Source: CALBPI01 sp038531945
GTDB lineage: Bacteria > Pseudomonadota > Gammaproteobacteria > Steroidobacterales > Woeseiaceae
DNA: 64,000 nucleotides
Direction: 5' to 3'
NCBI GenBank assembly: GCA_038531945.1
Contig: JBCBBH010000002.1
Location: 248,001-312,000, forward strand
Shown: positions 33,544 through 41,371 of the stretch, piece by piece
Numbering within the stretch: the stretch's first letter is position 1
Layout: every line of letters starts with the position of its first letter
Made by a program: the position numbers and the translations under genes
The notes under the pieces: generated by a model
Database searches by the model: none
Seen by the model: the letters and a program-made list of their open reading frames with translations, nothing else
What the model was told of the DNA's origin: nothing

Positions 33544-33905
33544 CGCCCATCATCCATGATCGCGTTTTCCATCGGGTCCCAGACTTCCTCATCCGCGTCA
33601 TCGACCGGGGGAGTGCACCACCATTCGACCGTTTGTGGCACGTAGAGACCGAGCGTCACAGCCGACGCGATCAGAAATGCCGCGTTGGTGTGGTATTCGA
33701 CGCGGAACAGATTTGCATCGCCACACTTCTCGATGGTGTGGGGCGACCAGCGAAAACCGTACAACGAGCTGTGGACCGTTTCGCTTCCAGTGATCGAGTT
33801 TGGTGCGATCGAACCGCTGCCTTCGAGTTCGAAGGTTGTACAGCTCGAAACCAGCGACGTCAGCACTAAAGTCGCTGCGGCATGGATTGCCAATCGGTTT
33901 GTCAT
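33540..33905 (-). CDS. Bor-like lipoprotein
   Basis: A protein of 121 residues from the ATG at 33905, which has a purine-rich GGGGGGAAAC directly upstream. The signal peptide ends in LVSSC, a lipobox. The mature part resembles phage lambda Bor: KCGDAN, a hydrophobic ASAVTLGLYVPQTVEWWC, and the same spacing of Cys residues. Bor proteins sit in the outer membrane and give serum resistance in E. coli lysogens. Here the stop overlaps the DUF2235 start. The tail DDADEEVWDPMENAIMDDG is acidic and is not part of Bor. Confidence 0.65.
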   Translation of the reverse strand: MTNRLAIHAAATLVLTSLVSSCTTFELEGSGSIAPNSITGSETVHSSLYGFRWSPHTIEKCGDANLFRVEYHTNAAFLIASAVTLGLYVPQTVEWWCTPPVDDADEEVWDPMENAIMDDGR

Positions 33906-34013
33906 GTTTCCCCCCATCCCCGTTTTTTCTGTTCTGCCTGTGCCGTGCACAACCAAGCATTCGGCGGAGATTATCTGTAGCAGGGCGGCGATGCACAAGA
34001 CTTCGTCAAGTGC

Positions 34014-34268
34014 TTACTCGTTTTCGATTCGCTTGCCCTCGGCGATCAAGCGGAACATCCAGATCATTGTGATCGCCCAGATTACGAGTCCTAGTCGGAG
34101 CATGCCCCACGCCACAGCCTTGTTTGCTAGAAAAGGCAAAACTGGGTTGCTCGGTGTCGAAATTCCCTGTCCTCCCAGAGCAAAGAGGATAACGCCCGGC
34201 GTTGATACGAATCCTGCGCGCACGCGTTGTTTCTGATTTTCTTCGAGTCTTTGTTGTTTGGTGTTCAT
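34014..34268 (-). CDS. Short membrane protein, unknown
   Basis: A protein of 84 residues: a basic polar N-terminus (KQQRLEENQKQRVRAG), two hydrophobic stretches (about 20-34 and 52-72) and a charged tail. No family recognised. It belongs to the run of small minus-strand genes. The ATG at 34268 has GGAGG close upstream (GACGGAGGCGCA), which supports the start. Confidence 0.55.
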   Translation of the reverse strand: MNTKQQRLEENQKQRVRAGFVSTPGVILFALGGQGISTPSNPVLPFLANKAVAWGMLRLGLVIWAITMIWMFRLIAEGKRIENE

Positions 34269-34309
34269 TGCGCCTCCGTCTCTACAGTCAAGGGAAGACC
34301 CTACGCAAG

Positions 34310-34732
34310 TCAGTCTGCCTTAAGCAGATGAATTTCCGTGTCACTCTGCAATATACCTCGAAGCCATGCATCGAGTTCTTTTTCGGCTGGATCGGAGTCT
34401 ATCTTTGAAAAAACCCGTTTAAAGAATGGAACCTTGGCGTCAACGAAGCATTCCCACACGATTGCGTTAGGGTCTGGGGGAATCCAGTTACCTTCGTCAT
34501 CGGTCTGCTCTTGATTCCCGCAGCCAATACTCAGGGTGAATGGCTCACGCTGACACAGTACCAACCAACCCCAGTCCTCCGCGGACACCTGCGCGTCAGG
34601 ATATTTGCTGGTCGGGAGTTTCTCGAGAATCCACACTGCCAGCGCTTTTCCATACCGATAGGGGTTGGTCTCGGAATCTTCATTCTGCTGAGGTTGGAAC
34701 TTTGCCGATCGGAACTCAATACTGGTCAACAT
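34310..34732 (-). CDS. Hypothetical immunity-like protein
   Basis: An acidic protein of 140 residues from the ATG at 34732; upstream codons in the frame to 34804 overlap the preceding gene. Features: a start FRSAKFQPQQNED, the strand block DWGWLVLCQREPFTLSIGCG, and an acidic second half with NAIVWECFVDAKVPFFKRV. This layout (small, acidic, beta-rich, no signal) is common in immunity proteins of polymorphic toxins, but I recognise no named family. It begins nine bases after the stop of the disrupted gene next to it. Confidence 0.55.
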   Translation of the reverse strand: MLTSIEFRSAKFQPQQNEDSETNPYRYGKALAVWILEKLPTSKYPDAQVSAEDWGWLVLCQREPFTLSIGCGNQEQTDDEGNWIPPDPNAIVWECFVDAKVPFFKRVFSKIDSDPAEKELDAWLRGILQSDTEIHLLKAD

Positions 34733-34740
34733 GGGTGGGC

Positions 34741-35031
34741 CTAGCGCTTGCTGTCGGACACGTCTGATCCTTGTGGCGACGCTTCGGGCCAGTAACCGAA
34801 ACACAATTCGTGCAGGTGACGATCAAATGTGTTGCCATCCTCGTCCACGATCTGAATTTATCCTTGGTCGGCGAGGGCAGTGCCGCCATCAAACATCACA
34901 AGCAGCCCGTGATAAAGACCGCGTAATTCGTCCTCGAGTGTTGCGGCTAACTCTTCCTTGGAGGTGACACCGTCAAGGCGCACGGATAGGTTGTTTGCAG
35001 CGGCGCGGAAAGTTTCCGCGAACTCAGACAT
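34741..35031 (-). pseudogene. Small gene with an in-frame TAA
   Basis: The ATG at 35031 opens 57 codons (SEFAETFRAAANNLSVR and onward) that stop at TAA 34858-34860. The same frame then runs 38 more codons to TAG at 34741-34743. These still look coding (IQIVDEDGNTFDRHLHELCF) and end just before the next gene start. A single base change (TAA for a sense codon such as TTA) would explain it. No family is known to me. Alternatives are a genuine short protein or a sequencing error. Confidence 0.55.
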
Positions 35032-35172
35032 AAAAGGGTCTTGTAGCCTCGACTTAGGAGCCAAAGTAGCGTCCTCCGTGATTATGGATACGTGTGGATC
35101 GAATCCTGAGCGCATCTTCATTTGCAAATTTGGGCCTTGCCGGCAGCGCACGCCATAAGAATGTGTTGCCTC

Positions 35173-35616
35173 TCACAAACTACCCCAGAGGTAAAGTCCA
35201 CGTTCCGATTCTATCGCTCGTTTGGAAAGCTCACGCAATGCTTCGGTCAGCGGTGCCACATCCGAAGCGGTCCACTGGGCGATGACAAATTCCTCGGTTG
35301 CCGCCCATGCCGTCGTTAGATCGTCGAGCTCCTGGTCGGATAGCTTGGCGAGCTTCTCACACAGCTCGCGTGGAAGCTCAAAAAGCCAGGACTCCCCGTC
35401 ATCACCTAGGTGAATCAACTTCAGCCTATGCTTTTCCAGATTCCACGGTTCGTCCTCGACTAGTGCGTACAGAATTGAGAAGTTGATATCAGTGACGTTT
35501 CGAAACTGCTTTGGATCGTATTGAACTTCGATACCGGGTGAACTTTGCAGCAGCGACGCCTCGTAGGCAGTTGCTTCGGCAGGGGTGGCAACAAATAGAT
35601 CTGCGAGTATTCCCAT
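35173..35616 (-). CDS. Hypothetical immunity-like protein
   Basis: An acidic cytosolic protein of 147 residues beginning MGILADLFVATPAEATAYE. It then has VTDINFSILYALVEDE and the helical DQELDDLTTAWAATEEF, ending GLYLWGSL. The start LADLFVA-T is shared, as I recall, by small uncharacterised proteins in accessory islands; no function is known. It stands between the interrupted gene and another secreted-like gene on the same strand. Confidence 0.6.
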   Translation of the reverse strand: MGILADLFVATPAEATAYEASLLQSSPGIEVQYDPKQFRNVTDINFSILYALVEDEPWNLEKHRLKLIHLGDDGESWLFELPRELCEKLAKLSDQELDDLTTAWAATEEFVIAQWTASDVAPLTEALRELSKRAIESERGLYLWGSL

Positions 35617-35631
35617 CAGTGTGTGTCTCCC

Positions 35632-36009
35632 TCAAAGAGTTCTTTTGGAAGATAACCTGTCTCTCGATTCGCCGTCTTCATGTTGCTCGCAGTCAACGGT
35701 TCGTGATTCCTGCCAGAAAGCGGATGCGTCTTGCTTGCAGACGTAGACGGTTGCATCCGGGCAAGTCGATCGAATGCGTGGGTCACGATAGCTTGCATGA
35801 ACACGCCAGTAGGTTTCGCTTTCAGTGATAGTGTAGTCGATGTGTCCGCGTGCAACGCAAGAGATCAGACCAAAGAGCGTCGAGGCTGCGCACAGGGCAT
35901 CCTTTTCAGTGGCGATCGGAAGGGTCACCGCACAGTGTGGTTGGATCGTTACCTTAATCTGCGTTAGGCCGGGCCAGTGAATTGGGATGAGGAGGGTCAA
36001 AAAAAGCAT
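35632..36009 (-). CDS. Hypothetical Cys-containing protein, possibly exported
   Basis: A frame of 125 residues with an N-terminal hydrophobic stretch (LFLTLLIPIHWPGL) that may be a short signal or anchor. The body holds several Cys (ALCAASTLFGLISCVA, RSTCPDATVYVCK), which would fit disulfides. No family recognised and no clear ribosome-binding site. A shorter overlapping frame (35616-35855, same strand) is less protein-like. Moderate to low confidence. Confidence 0.45.
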   Translation of the reverse strand: MLFLTLLIPIHWPGLTQIKVTIQPHCAVTLPIATEKDALCAASTLFGLISCVARGHIDYTITESETYWRVHASYRDPRIRSTCPDATVYVCKQDASAFWQESRTVDCEQHEDGESRDRLSSKRTL

Positions 36010-36052
36010 TGGTAGACTCGGATAGATGGTGCAGACAGGACGTATTTCCGCG

Positions 36053-36340
36053 TCATTTCATAGCCGCGACAACTGGACACGCGTCCAGGTCGCGTCGCTT
36101 ACCGCTTGAGCAAACTACCCCGCCACTACTGCTAGCGACACCAGTTAGCGGCGCAATCAGCGCGAAGATCAGAAACGGCACCCAGGGGATCAGCACGCAA
36201 GCAACGATCCACAGGAGCTTCTCGTTCGCAGGGACCAACTTCTCTCGATAGATAAAATAGATCGGCACACCGTAGGTGAGCAAAAAACCGATGACTATTC
36301 CTGCGGCGATCGCGAAGACTGTCAAGACACCACCGAGCAT
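36053..36340 (-). CDS. Short membrane protein, unknown
   Basis: A protein of 95 residues with two strong hydrophobic segments (about 5-29 and 43-64) separated by YREKLVPANEKL, and a Cys-containing polar tail. GAGGGG eight bases upstream supports the ATG at 36340. The two-helix form recalls small envelope proteins of the phospholipase-D-nuclease-N-terminal type, but the match is too weak to name. Confidence 0.6.
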   Translation of the reverse strand: MLGGVLTVFAIAAGIVIGFLLTYGVPIYFIYREKLVPANEKLLWIVACVLIPWVPFLIFALIAPLTGVASSSGGVVCSSGKRRDLDACPVVAAMK

Positions 36341-36483
36341 GTTGATTCCCCTCTAAGTCGCGCGCGACTGCAGTTGACCTCGAACAGGCAATAGCTTACC
36401 ACCGGATCCGGTTTCAAGGGCGAGGGGAGCGCGGGGTATTCCGTGGCGATCCCATGCCGTCGCACCAACGCTTCTCCTATGGC

Positions 36484-36822
36484 TTAGGAACTCGCTCTCT
36501 TGAAGTCGTCGCCAATCCGCATGGCAATTTCCTTCGACGCCGAAATCGGCATCATATTGAAGTGCGTGGCAGACCTGCTTCGAACTTCCAGGCAGACAAA
36601 GTTCTCCAAGCCGTCCTTCGCCTCGAGCTTGTGGACCTGGACTGTGAGCTGAAATTTCGAGAACTCACTTTCTTCTATCGTGTACTTCTCACCCGACCAC
36701 ACGATCCGACCGCCCATCGTCCACTCTCGACCGCGCTTTGCGAACGTCGAGTAGATGACGACGAGAAAAAAACCAGCGAATGCTATGAAGAACAGCGTAT
36801 TCGTATTCAACCATTCCGGCAT
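36484..36822 (-). CDS. Membrane-anchored hypothetical protein
   Basis: A protein of 112 residues: one membrane segment (about 8-26) after NTNTLFFIAFAGFFLVVIY, followed by a cytosolic-looking beta-rich domain with MGGRIVWSGEKYTIEESEF and HFNMMPISASKEIA. No family recognised. The ATG has GAGGAGAG upstream. It follows the coiled-coil membrane protein by 16 bp and may be co-transcribed with it. Confidence 0.6.
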   Translation of the reverse strand: MPEWLNTNTLFFIAFAGFFLVVIYSTFAKRGREWTMGGRIVWSGEKYTIEESEFSKFQLTVQVHKLEAKDGLENFVCLEVRSRSATHFNMMPISASKEIAMRIGDDFKRASS

Positions 36823-36838
36823 TGGTTGCTCTCCTCTC

Positions 36839-37081
36839 TCACCACACTACCTTGCCCGACGCAAACAACACCAAAAGGACAAGTAGCATAATTGCCCACG
36901 CAAGACGATCCCAAGGAGTTGCGGTATGGCGGTCAACTTGGTGTGCGGCGTGACGCTCGGTATCGGCTTTTTCCTTCTCATACTCTGACTTGATCCAACG
37001 CTCCCATTCGATGAGCGTGGTTTTGACGGATCGAATATCGTCACGTATCTCACGAAGTATCTCTTCCTGGGTGTCGCTCAT
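36839..37081 (-). CDS. Coiled-coil protein with C-terminal membrane anchor
   Basis: A protein of 80 residues. The first 50 are charged and heptad-like (QEEILREIRDDIRSVKTTL), and a single hydrophobic helix (about 60-77, LAWAIMLLVLLVLFASG) ends the protein. The tail-anchored arrangement would place the coiled coil in the cytoplasm. No family recognised; size and form are like phage holin partners or small regulators. Probably one transcript with the next gene. Confidence 0.6.
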   Translation of the reverse strand: MSDTQEEILREIRDDIRSVKTTLIEWERWIKSEYEKEKADTERHAAHQVDRHTATPWDRLAWAIMLLVLLVLFASGKVVW

Positions 37082-37218
37082 AAAGTTCCCTATTCACCAA
37101 AGCAAATCGCAGTTCGGTCGATTCAGCATCGAAGGCTTTCTCATCCCAGTCAAGTCAGCTGGTTTAGTGTTGAGCCGGCAGATACGCTTGGAAACGAAAC
37201 TGTCCGATTGCAGTGGAT

Positions 37219-37614
37219 CTAAATATCTCGCTGGGTTTCATTTTGGAAAAACACTTTGAACAACAGACCACAGATTGCAAGTCCCATAAATGCATAGGTT
37301 CCAAACAGGAAGTGCACTACTGCAATCCCAAGCACTACCAGAGAAATACCGGATCCTGGAAGCGAAGTTAGTCCCTCGGTGAGTCTGATCACCAATATGG
37401 ATAGTGCGATTGATAGCGTGAGGAGTGCTAGCGTCCAATTCTCGATTGGGTTACCGCTCTCGTTCGCAATGGTGAATCGGAAGCCGAATGCGTGGTCGAC
37501 CAATACGACCGCGAGGACAAACGCGCCGATCGCGCTTCCCAGGAGCATGCTCCATGCGATGAGCCGCGACACGAGTCGCGTGTGCGGATGTGCGTTGGAC
37601 GGTTCGTTAGTCAC
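37219..37614 (-). CDS. Integral membrane protein, unknown
   Basis: A protein of 131 residues with four hydrophobic segments (about 15-38, 63-78, 86-104 and 106-123) and a short periplasmic-looking loop RFTIANESGNPIENW. It starts with GTG at 37614 and overlaps the stop of the GspG-like gene by eight bases. No family recognised. Confidence 0.6.
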   Translation of the reverse strand: MTNEPSNAHPHTRLVSRLIAWSMLLGSAIGAFVLAVVLVDHAFGFRFTIANESGNPIENWTLALLTLSIALSILVIRLTEGLTSLPGSGISLVVLGIAVVHFLFGTYAFMGLAICGLLFKVFFQNETQRDI

Positions 37615-37981
37615 GAATCATCCAGTTCCCGATGTCCGCAGCGTCGTCAGTGCCGCCGGGTTTGCCATCACTGCCATACGTCCAAACGTAGAAGGCTTGG
37701 TCTTGATCGCAGATCGATGGTCTGGTACGCGAGTACTCGTATGGCCTGCCCCAGAGATCGACAGGTATGGCGTCTAGGAGTGTCTTGTTCTGGACGGACG
37801 GCTCGATCAGTTCGGCGAGCTCGTTAGGCCAGCGATTGTTATCGAAGTAGAACAACTTAGTGGCGGCTTCGAGTGTTTTTAGGTCGTGAAAAAGCCGCGC
37901 TTTCGTTTCGTGTTGGTATCTGCAACCGCCGACCACCGACGCTATGGTCAGAAGAAAAAGTAGTCGACTCATGATTATCAT
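37607..37981 (-). CDS. GspG-like domain on a lipoprotein signal peptide
   Basis: A protein of 124 residues. The N-terminus is a lipoprotein signal (LLFLLTIASVVGGC) in place of a type IV prepilin peptide. The remainder matches the C-terminal domain of the major type II pseudopilin GspG: FYFDNNRWPNELAEL, then AIPVDLWGRPYEYS and VWTYGSDGKPGGTDDAADIG. In GspG the last motif binds calcium. No type II secretion genes are nearby, so the domain is used outside a pilus. A role in the periplasm or on a membrane surface is likely; what it binds is unknown. Confidence 0.8.
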   Translation of the reverse strand: MIIMSRLLFLLTIASVVGGCRYQHETKARLFHDLKTLEAATKLFYFDNNRWPNELAELIEPSVQNKTLLDAIPVDLWGRPYEYSRTRPSICDQDQAFYVWTYGSDGKPGGTDDAADIGNWMIRD

Positions 37982-38041
37982 CGAATCCCACTTTGGGCTA
38001 CGGCCCTCACTGATTGAGAGGTCGCTGAGAGCAGGGCGGTT

Positions 38042-38482
38042 TCAGTCGTCGTCACTATTGATCTCGCAATAATCCTCTATAACCCCGGTCTCGTAGGTTC
38101 GTTGTATTCTCTCGGCCTGAGCGGTTAGCTCGATCGGCAGATCATTCAAATAGCGCCAATAGGAAGCGAGGATTACGCCAGACATATCGTCAGGGTGGTG
38201 AATACCCTTCTCGGTAAGAAGATCGGCTAACGCTGAGCCCTGCCACAAACCCCAGTTGTTGCGCATCCACATGCCGAGCCCAAAGTGGAGTCGGATCATT
38301 TCGCATTCCTCATCTGAGCGAATCTGTTCCTTGTCTTGCTCCGATAGCATGGCATCCAAGGCAGCAAACGCTTCTTCCATAGTGGTTGGAATCGGGGCGT
38401 CTTCATCCGACTCATCAGCATAGGCAGTCGCTGAGAGCACACATGCGAGAGCAATCGATTTGATCAGTGTGCGACGCACCAT
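38042..38482 (-). CDS. Secreted DUF6794-like protein
   Basis: A protein of 146 residues with a signal peptide (cleavage near TAYADE). The acidic mature part reads EEAFAALDAMLSEQDKEQI, then LHFGLGMWMRNNWGLW and HHPDDMSGVILASYWRYLN. The last two blocks match what I recall as DUF6794, a family usually cytosolic and found beside toxin-immunity loci. The function is unknown. The signal peptide is unusual for the family and may show that it works in the periplasm. Confidence 0.65.
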   Translation of the reverse strand: MVRRTLIKSIALACVLSATAYADESDEDAPIPTTMEEAFAALDAMLSEQDKEQIRSDEECEMIRLHFGLGMWMRNNWGLWQGSALADLLTEKGIHHPDDMSGVILASYWRYLNDLPIELTAQAERIQRTYETGVIEDYCEINSDDD

Positions 38483-38516
38483 CTATTCCTTTTGCGGCCT
38501 ACGTGGTTCGATCCAT

Positions 38517-38852
38517 CTATTCTGCCGGGTAACACGGAACCGACCAGACCACCGTTACTTCGCTGTATTTCTCGTAGTCTTCTTCCCAGACATCATCCAA
38601 GCCATCTTCCAACAGCGTTTCTTTCGCTTCGACGTTCATCTCAGGGACTGAGCTTTCCAGCACAAAGTCGAAACGGGTGATCTCACCATCTGGTGAGAAA
38701 TCGATCAGCACAACAATGAGATTGGTTTGAATACTGCACTCATCGCCCTGGTTTTCGGATCCCAATATCGGGTAATGCACGACCGGACGTATCGTCTCGG
38801 CTGCAATAGGTTGGCAAGCAAGGCAAATCAGCAAAGCAAGTAAAACTCTCAT
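38517..38852 (-). CDS. Small secreted protein, unknown
   Basis: A protein of 111 residues with a signal peptide (cleavage near PIAAET). The mature part contains IQTNLIVVLIDFSPDGEI and ends VVWSVPCYPAE with two Cys in total, which could form one disulfide. The strand pattern resembles TonB C-terminal or energy-transducer-like domains, but not closely enough to call. It precedes the DUF6794-like gene by 34 bp and is probably co-transcribed with it. Confidence 0.6.
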   Translation of the reverse strand: MRVLLALLICLACQPIAAETIRPVVHYPILGSENQGDECSIQTNLIVVLIDFSPDGEITRFDFVLESSVPEMNVEAKETLLEDGLDDVWEEDYEKYSEVTVVWSVPCYPAE

Positions 38853-38921
38853 TTCTTGTGCCTCAGTATCGGAGCGCTGCTGACTCCTGCCGCAGCGTTT
38901 ATTGACGATTCGTCGATGTGC

Positions 38922-39554
38922 TCATGCGGCATGATACCAACGATAACCGTCCGGAAGTTCGCGTGGTGCATACAGCAAGTGTACGACACGACGCTCAAGA
39001 CTTGCGGTCAGTTTTGCCGACGAATGTATCAGGCATGGGCGCATCAGCACTGCGCCACCTCGCGGGACAACCAGCGTTGTTGCTGGCTGACGATCCGATG
39101 TTTTGTGTGTACCGACTTCCACCTGGATATCACCCTCAGGAACCTCGTCGAGCGCAAGTCGCACCGCGACACACTGCCGCATGAAATCCAGCGGCGCGTG
39201 GGCACACGCCATTCTTTCTTTCACGCCAGCGGGTTTCCATGGTCCATCGCCTGCGATCGGAATCACACTGTCCCTGTGTGGCTTTAACGACCAATTTCGA
39301 TCGCGGTGTTTGTGAAAGAAGATTCCTTCGATAGCAACGAGGTTGCCAAGATAGTCAGAGAGCCTCTCATGAGCACGAAGTCGAGCGGCCAGCGCTCTGA
39401 ATGCAGACTTCTGTAACAGCGTTCGGGTCCCTGCGTTAGACACGATGGGAAGTTCCCGTTCCAGTTCGTCCAGCGCATCGCTGGAGAGAACGGGTTCGGC
39501 TATCAAGTAGCCATGCGCCTCAAATAGATCGCAGGTGGTTTTCATACGCCGCAA
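38922..39554 (-). CDS. Phytanoyl-CoA dioxygenase (PhyH)-like Fe(II)/2OG enzyme
   Basis: A protein of 210 residues (or 207 from a second ATG at 39545). LKPHRDSVIPI holds the HxD pair, PCLIHSSAK the distal His, and ERRVVHLLY the Arg that binds 2-oxoglutarate. The facial triad is therefore complete. GDIQVEVGTHK is the usual turn before the distal strand. Members hydroxylate or halogenate small molecules or lipids; the substrate here is unknown. It is the only obvious metabolic enzyme in this run of small genes, 33 bp after a roadblock-like gene. Confidence 0.8.
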   Translation of the reverse strand: MRRMKTTCDLFEAHGYLIAEPVLSSDALDELERELPIVSNAGTRTLLQKSAFRALAARLRAHERLSDYLGNLVAIEGIFFHKHRDRNWSLKPHRDSVIPIAGDGPWKPAGVKERMACAHAPLDFMRQCVAVRLALDEVPEGDIQVEVGTHKTSDRQPATTLVVPRGGAVLMRPCLIHSSAKLTASLERRVVHLLYAPRELPDGYRWYHAA

Positions 39555-39587
39555 GACTCGAGTCTTTGAACAGGCACAGTTCGACGG

Positions 39588-39929
39588 TTACGACGCACCG
39601 AGCACGAGTGCTTTGACTTGAGCACCGATCTCGAGAGGGTCCGCATCCGCCTCGATACACACAGAAACGTGCCCCCCGTGGACCGGGAGCACGAATTGGA
39701 AGAAGTTGCCGTACCGCACAAGCAAATAGTCGAGGCCGCCACAGTCGATGTTGCCGCGCTGTGTCGCCAACGTGATGAGCGTCGGATTGACCAACAGCTC
39801 TTCGTACCGGTCACTCTCAGCACCGCTCGCGCCAACTGTGTTCGACTTCGACTCCGTTTCGAGCTGCCCATCTCGGTACACAGCGACGTAGCGAACACTG
39901 TCTGATAGTTCAAAAATACTCTGGATCAT
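39588..39929 (-). CDS. Roadblock/LC7-like small protein
   Basis: A protein of 113 residues with no signal. The order VRYVAVYRDGQLETESKS, ELLVNPTLITLATQRG and LLVRYGNFFQFVLPV, then HVSVCIEADADP, gives the alternating helix and five-strand pattern of the roadblock/longin fold used by small-GTPase regulators and bacterial MglB-like proteins. The assignment is by pattern only. It precedes the PhyH-like gene and may share its transcript. Confidence 0.5.
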   Translation of the reverse strand: MIQSIFELSDSVRYVAVYRDGQLETESKSNTVGASGAESDRYEELLVNPTLITLATQRGNIDCGGLDYLLVRYGNFFQFVLPVHGGHVSVCIEADADPLEIGAQVKALVLGAS

Positions 39930-40028
39930 GCGTCTCTACTCAGTCCCACGTTCCGACTTGCCGACTACCAGCCGGCCGTTGCCTCAAGATACCGCCTACC
40001 GCATGCCATGTCCCGTAATCACCGCGGG

Positions 40029-40436
40029 CTAGCTCCGAACAGCTTCGGCCTGATCGAGTCCAGTGCGATCCGGGCGACTGACTCGCGTTGTGTTCAAGGC
40101 GGCGCGGAAATAGTGCAGTGAAGGTGCAACCAGCAGCACGGCACAAACCAGGATCAGCATCGCAGAAACGAAGTTGGACGGGTGTCTGAAGATGATTGTC
40201 CAAACCGATGTGGCAGCGGTAGCGCCGTAGACACCAAACAGTCGAGCGGTCGCCCACGGTCTGCGCGAAGACACCGCGAATATGCCGGCCAACGGAATCA
40301 GGAACGCTGATGTCATGGCAATTAACAGGGCGAGTAAAACCGCTAGGCCGACGTAGTTCCGATCGCCTCCGCCGCAAGCGTAGGCAACCGAAGGAACTGC
40401 AATTACAAGAATCGCGAAAACAGAACGACACTTCAC
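40029..40436 (-). CDS. Integral membrane protein, unknown
   Basis: A protein of 135 residues started at the GTG at 40436, which has ACGGAG eight bases upstream; an in-frame TTG lies at 40457. A signal-like first segment ends at VAYACGGGD, followed by three membrane segments (about 27-52, 62-80, 84-104). A longer open frame on the same strand (39940-40431) is out of frame with a less sensible protein. No family recognised. Confidence 0.55.
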   Translation of the reverse strand: MKCRSVFAILVIAVPSVAYACGGGDRNYVGLAVLLALLIAMTSAFLIPLAGIFAVSSRRPWATARLFGVYGATAATSVWTIIFRHPSNFVSAMLILVCAVLLVAPSLHYFRAALNTTRVSRPDRTGLDQAEAVRS

Positions 40437-40554
40437 TCTACTTCTCCGTTGTATCAAAGCTTCCTTGATTTAAACAACAGAGAAGGGCAAAGCCGTGTCG
40501 GCAAAGTGGCGAATTATGGCGCGTGTCGATCTGAAGCTGTGCGGCTCAGTCTGA

Positions 40555-40992
40555 CTATGGAGTACCGATCAGAATCTCGAAGACGAAGTACCACAACGAA
40601 GCGGTAGCCCCTGTTACAAACAGCCAGATCAAGCCCCTGGGAATAGCCTGTGCCATATAAGTGATATTCGACTTCCAGACCTCCAAAAAAGGCCCTTGTT
40701 TCTTGGGAGGGACTCCGAGGGCAAAAATGATGGCCGGCAACACAGCAATGACTAAAACGCACAGAAAAACGGCATTCTCGTTTGATCGGTCCAAGAATAG
40801 TGCCGCACCCCACAGAAGAACCTGTGAGACTGTGCCGGACCAAACTCCTGCCCAAAATGCGGACATTCGGGTGGCCTGTGGCAGCGGCCTCGTCAACCAG
40901 TTCCACACCGTTTGGTACCTCATCCTAAGTACACTCTGCCTGCATCCCAGGACAGGCAAACCGACCTTGGATTCGTGTTCATTGCGTATCAC
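40555..40992 (-). CDS. Integral membrane protein, unknown
   Basis: A frame of 145 residues opening with a GTG that overlaps the TGA of the preceding gene; an internal ATG at 40923 (MRYQTVWNWLTR) is an alternative. Three hydrophobic segments lie at about 47-64, 74-92 and 117-142, with PPKKQGPFLEVWKS between the second and third. No family recognised. Confidence 0.55.
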   Translation of the reverse strand: MIRNEHESKVGLPVLGCRQSVLRMRYQTVWNWLTRPLPQATRMSAFWAGVWSGTVSQVLLWGAALFLDRSNENAVFLCVLVIAVLPAIIFALGVPPKKQGPFLEVWKSNITYMAQAIPRGLIWLFVTGATASLWYFVFEILIGTP

Positions 40993-41300
40993 CCCAGGGG
41001 ATCGGCTGGGTCGCGCGCGTGAATCTGCTGCATCAACTCTTCGATGTCAGCCAGCTTCGCAGCAATCTGCGGATAACTCGCCACTTGAACAGATCCAAAG
41101 AATCGAGTGATCGTCAATGGGTCGATTATTCGTGCAACATCGTCCCGAGTCTGGCAAGACAGTAGTCCGTGTGCTTTGCTCAGTGAAGACTCGATCCAAG
41201 CACGTGGTTGAGCGTCTTCAACCGCCCGCATGTACTCGTGATCCAATTCAACGATCAACTTGCCGATGGCACGACGCAGTGGAGTCTTATCTTTAGCCAT
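40989..41300 (-). CDS. Small cytosolic protein, unknown
   Basis: A helical protein of 103 residues without signal or membrane segment. It begins MAKDKTPLRRAIGKLIVEL and has AEDAQPRAWIE-type charged helices and the tail LADIEELMQQIHARD. No family recognised. Its stop overlaps the GTG start of the membrane protein that follows, so the two are likely made together. Confidence 0.6.
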   Translation of the reverse strand: MAKDKTPLRRAIGKLIVELDHEYMRAVEDAQPRAWIESSLSKAHGLLSCQTRDDVARIIDPLTITRFFGSVQVASYPQIAAKLADIEELMQQIHARDPADPLG

Positions 41301-41371
41301 TTAAAGCTCGGACTGGACCGCATGTTTGATCGTTTGGATCGCTGTCGGTTGTCCTGCAGGTGTATGCATAA

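Noticed and set aside
39940..40431. Open frame of 163 residues overlapping the membrane protein at 40 kb
   Set aside because: Rich in Arg and Ser as expected for an off-frame shadow; the other frame has a ribosome-binding site and proper membrane helices.
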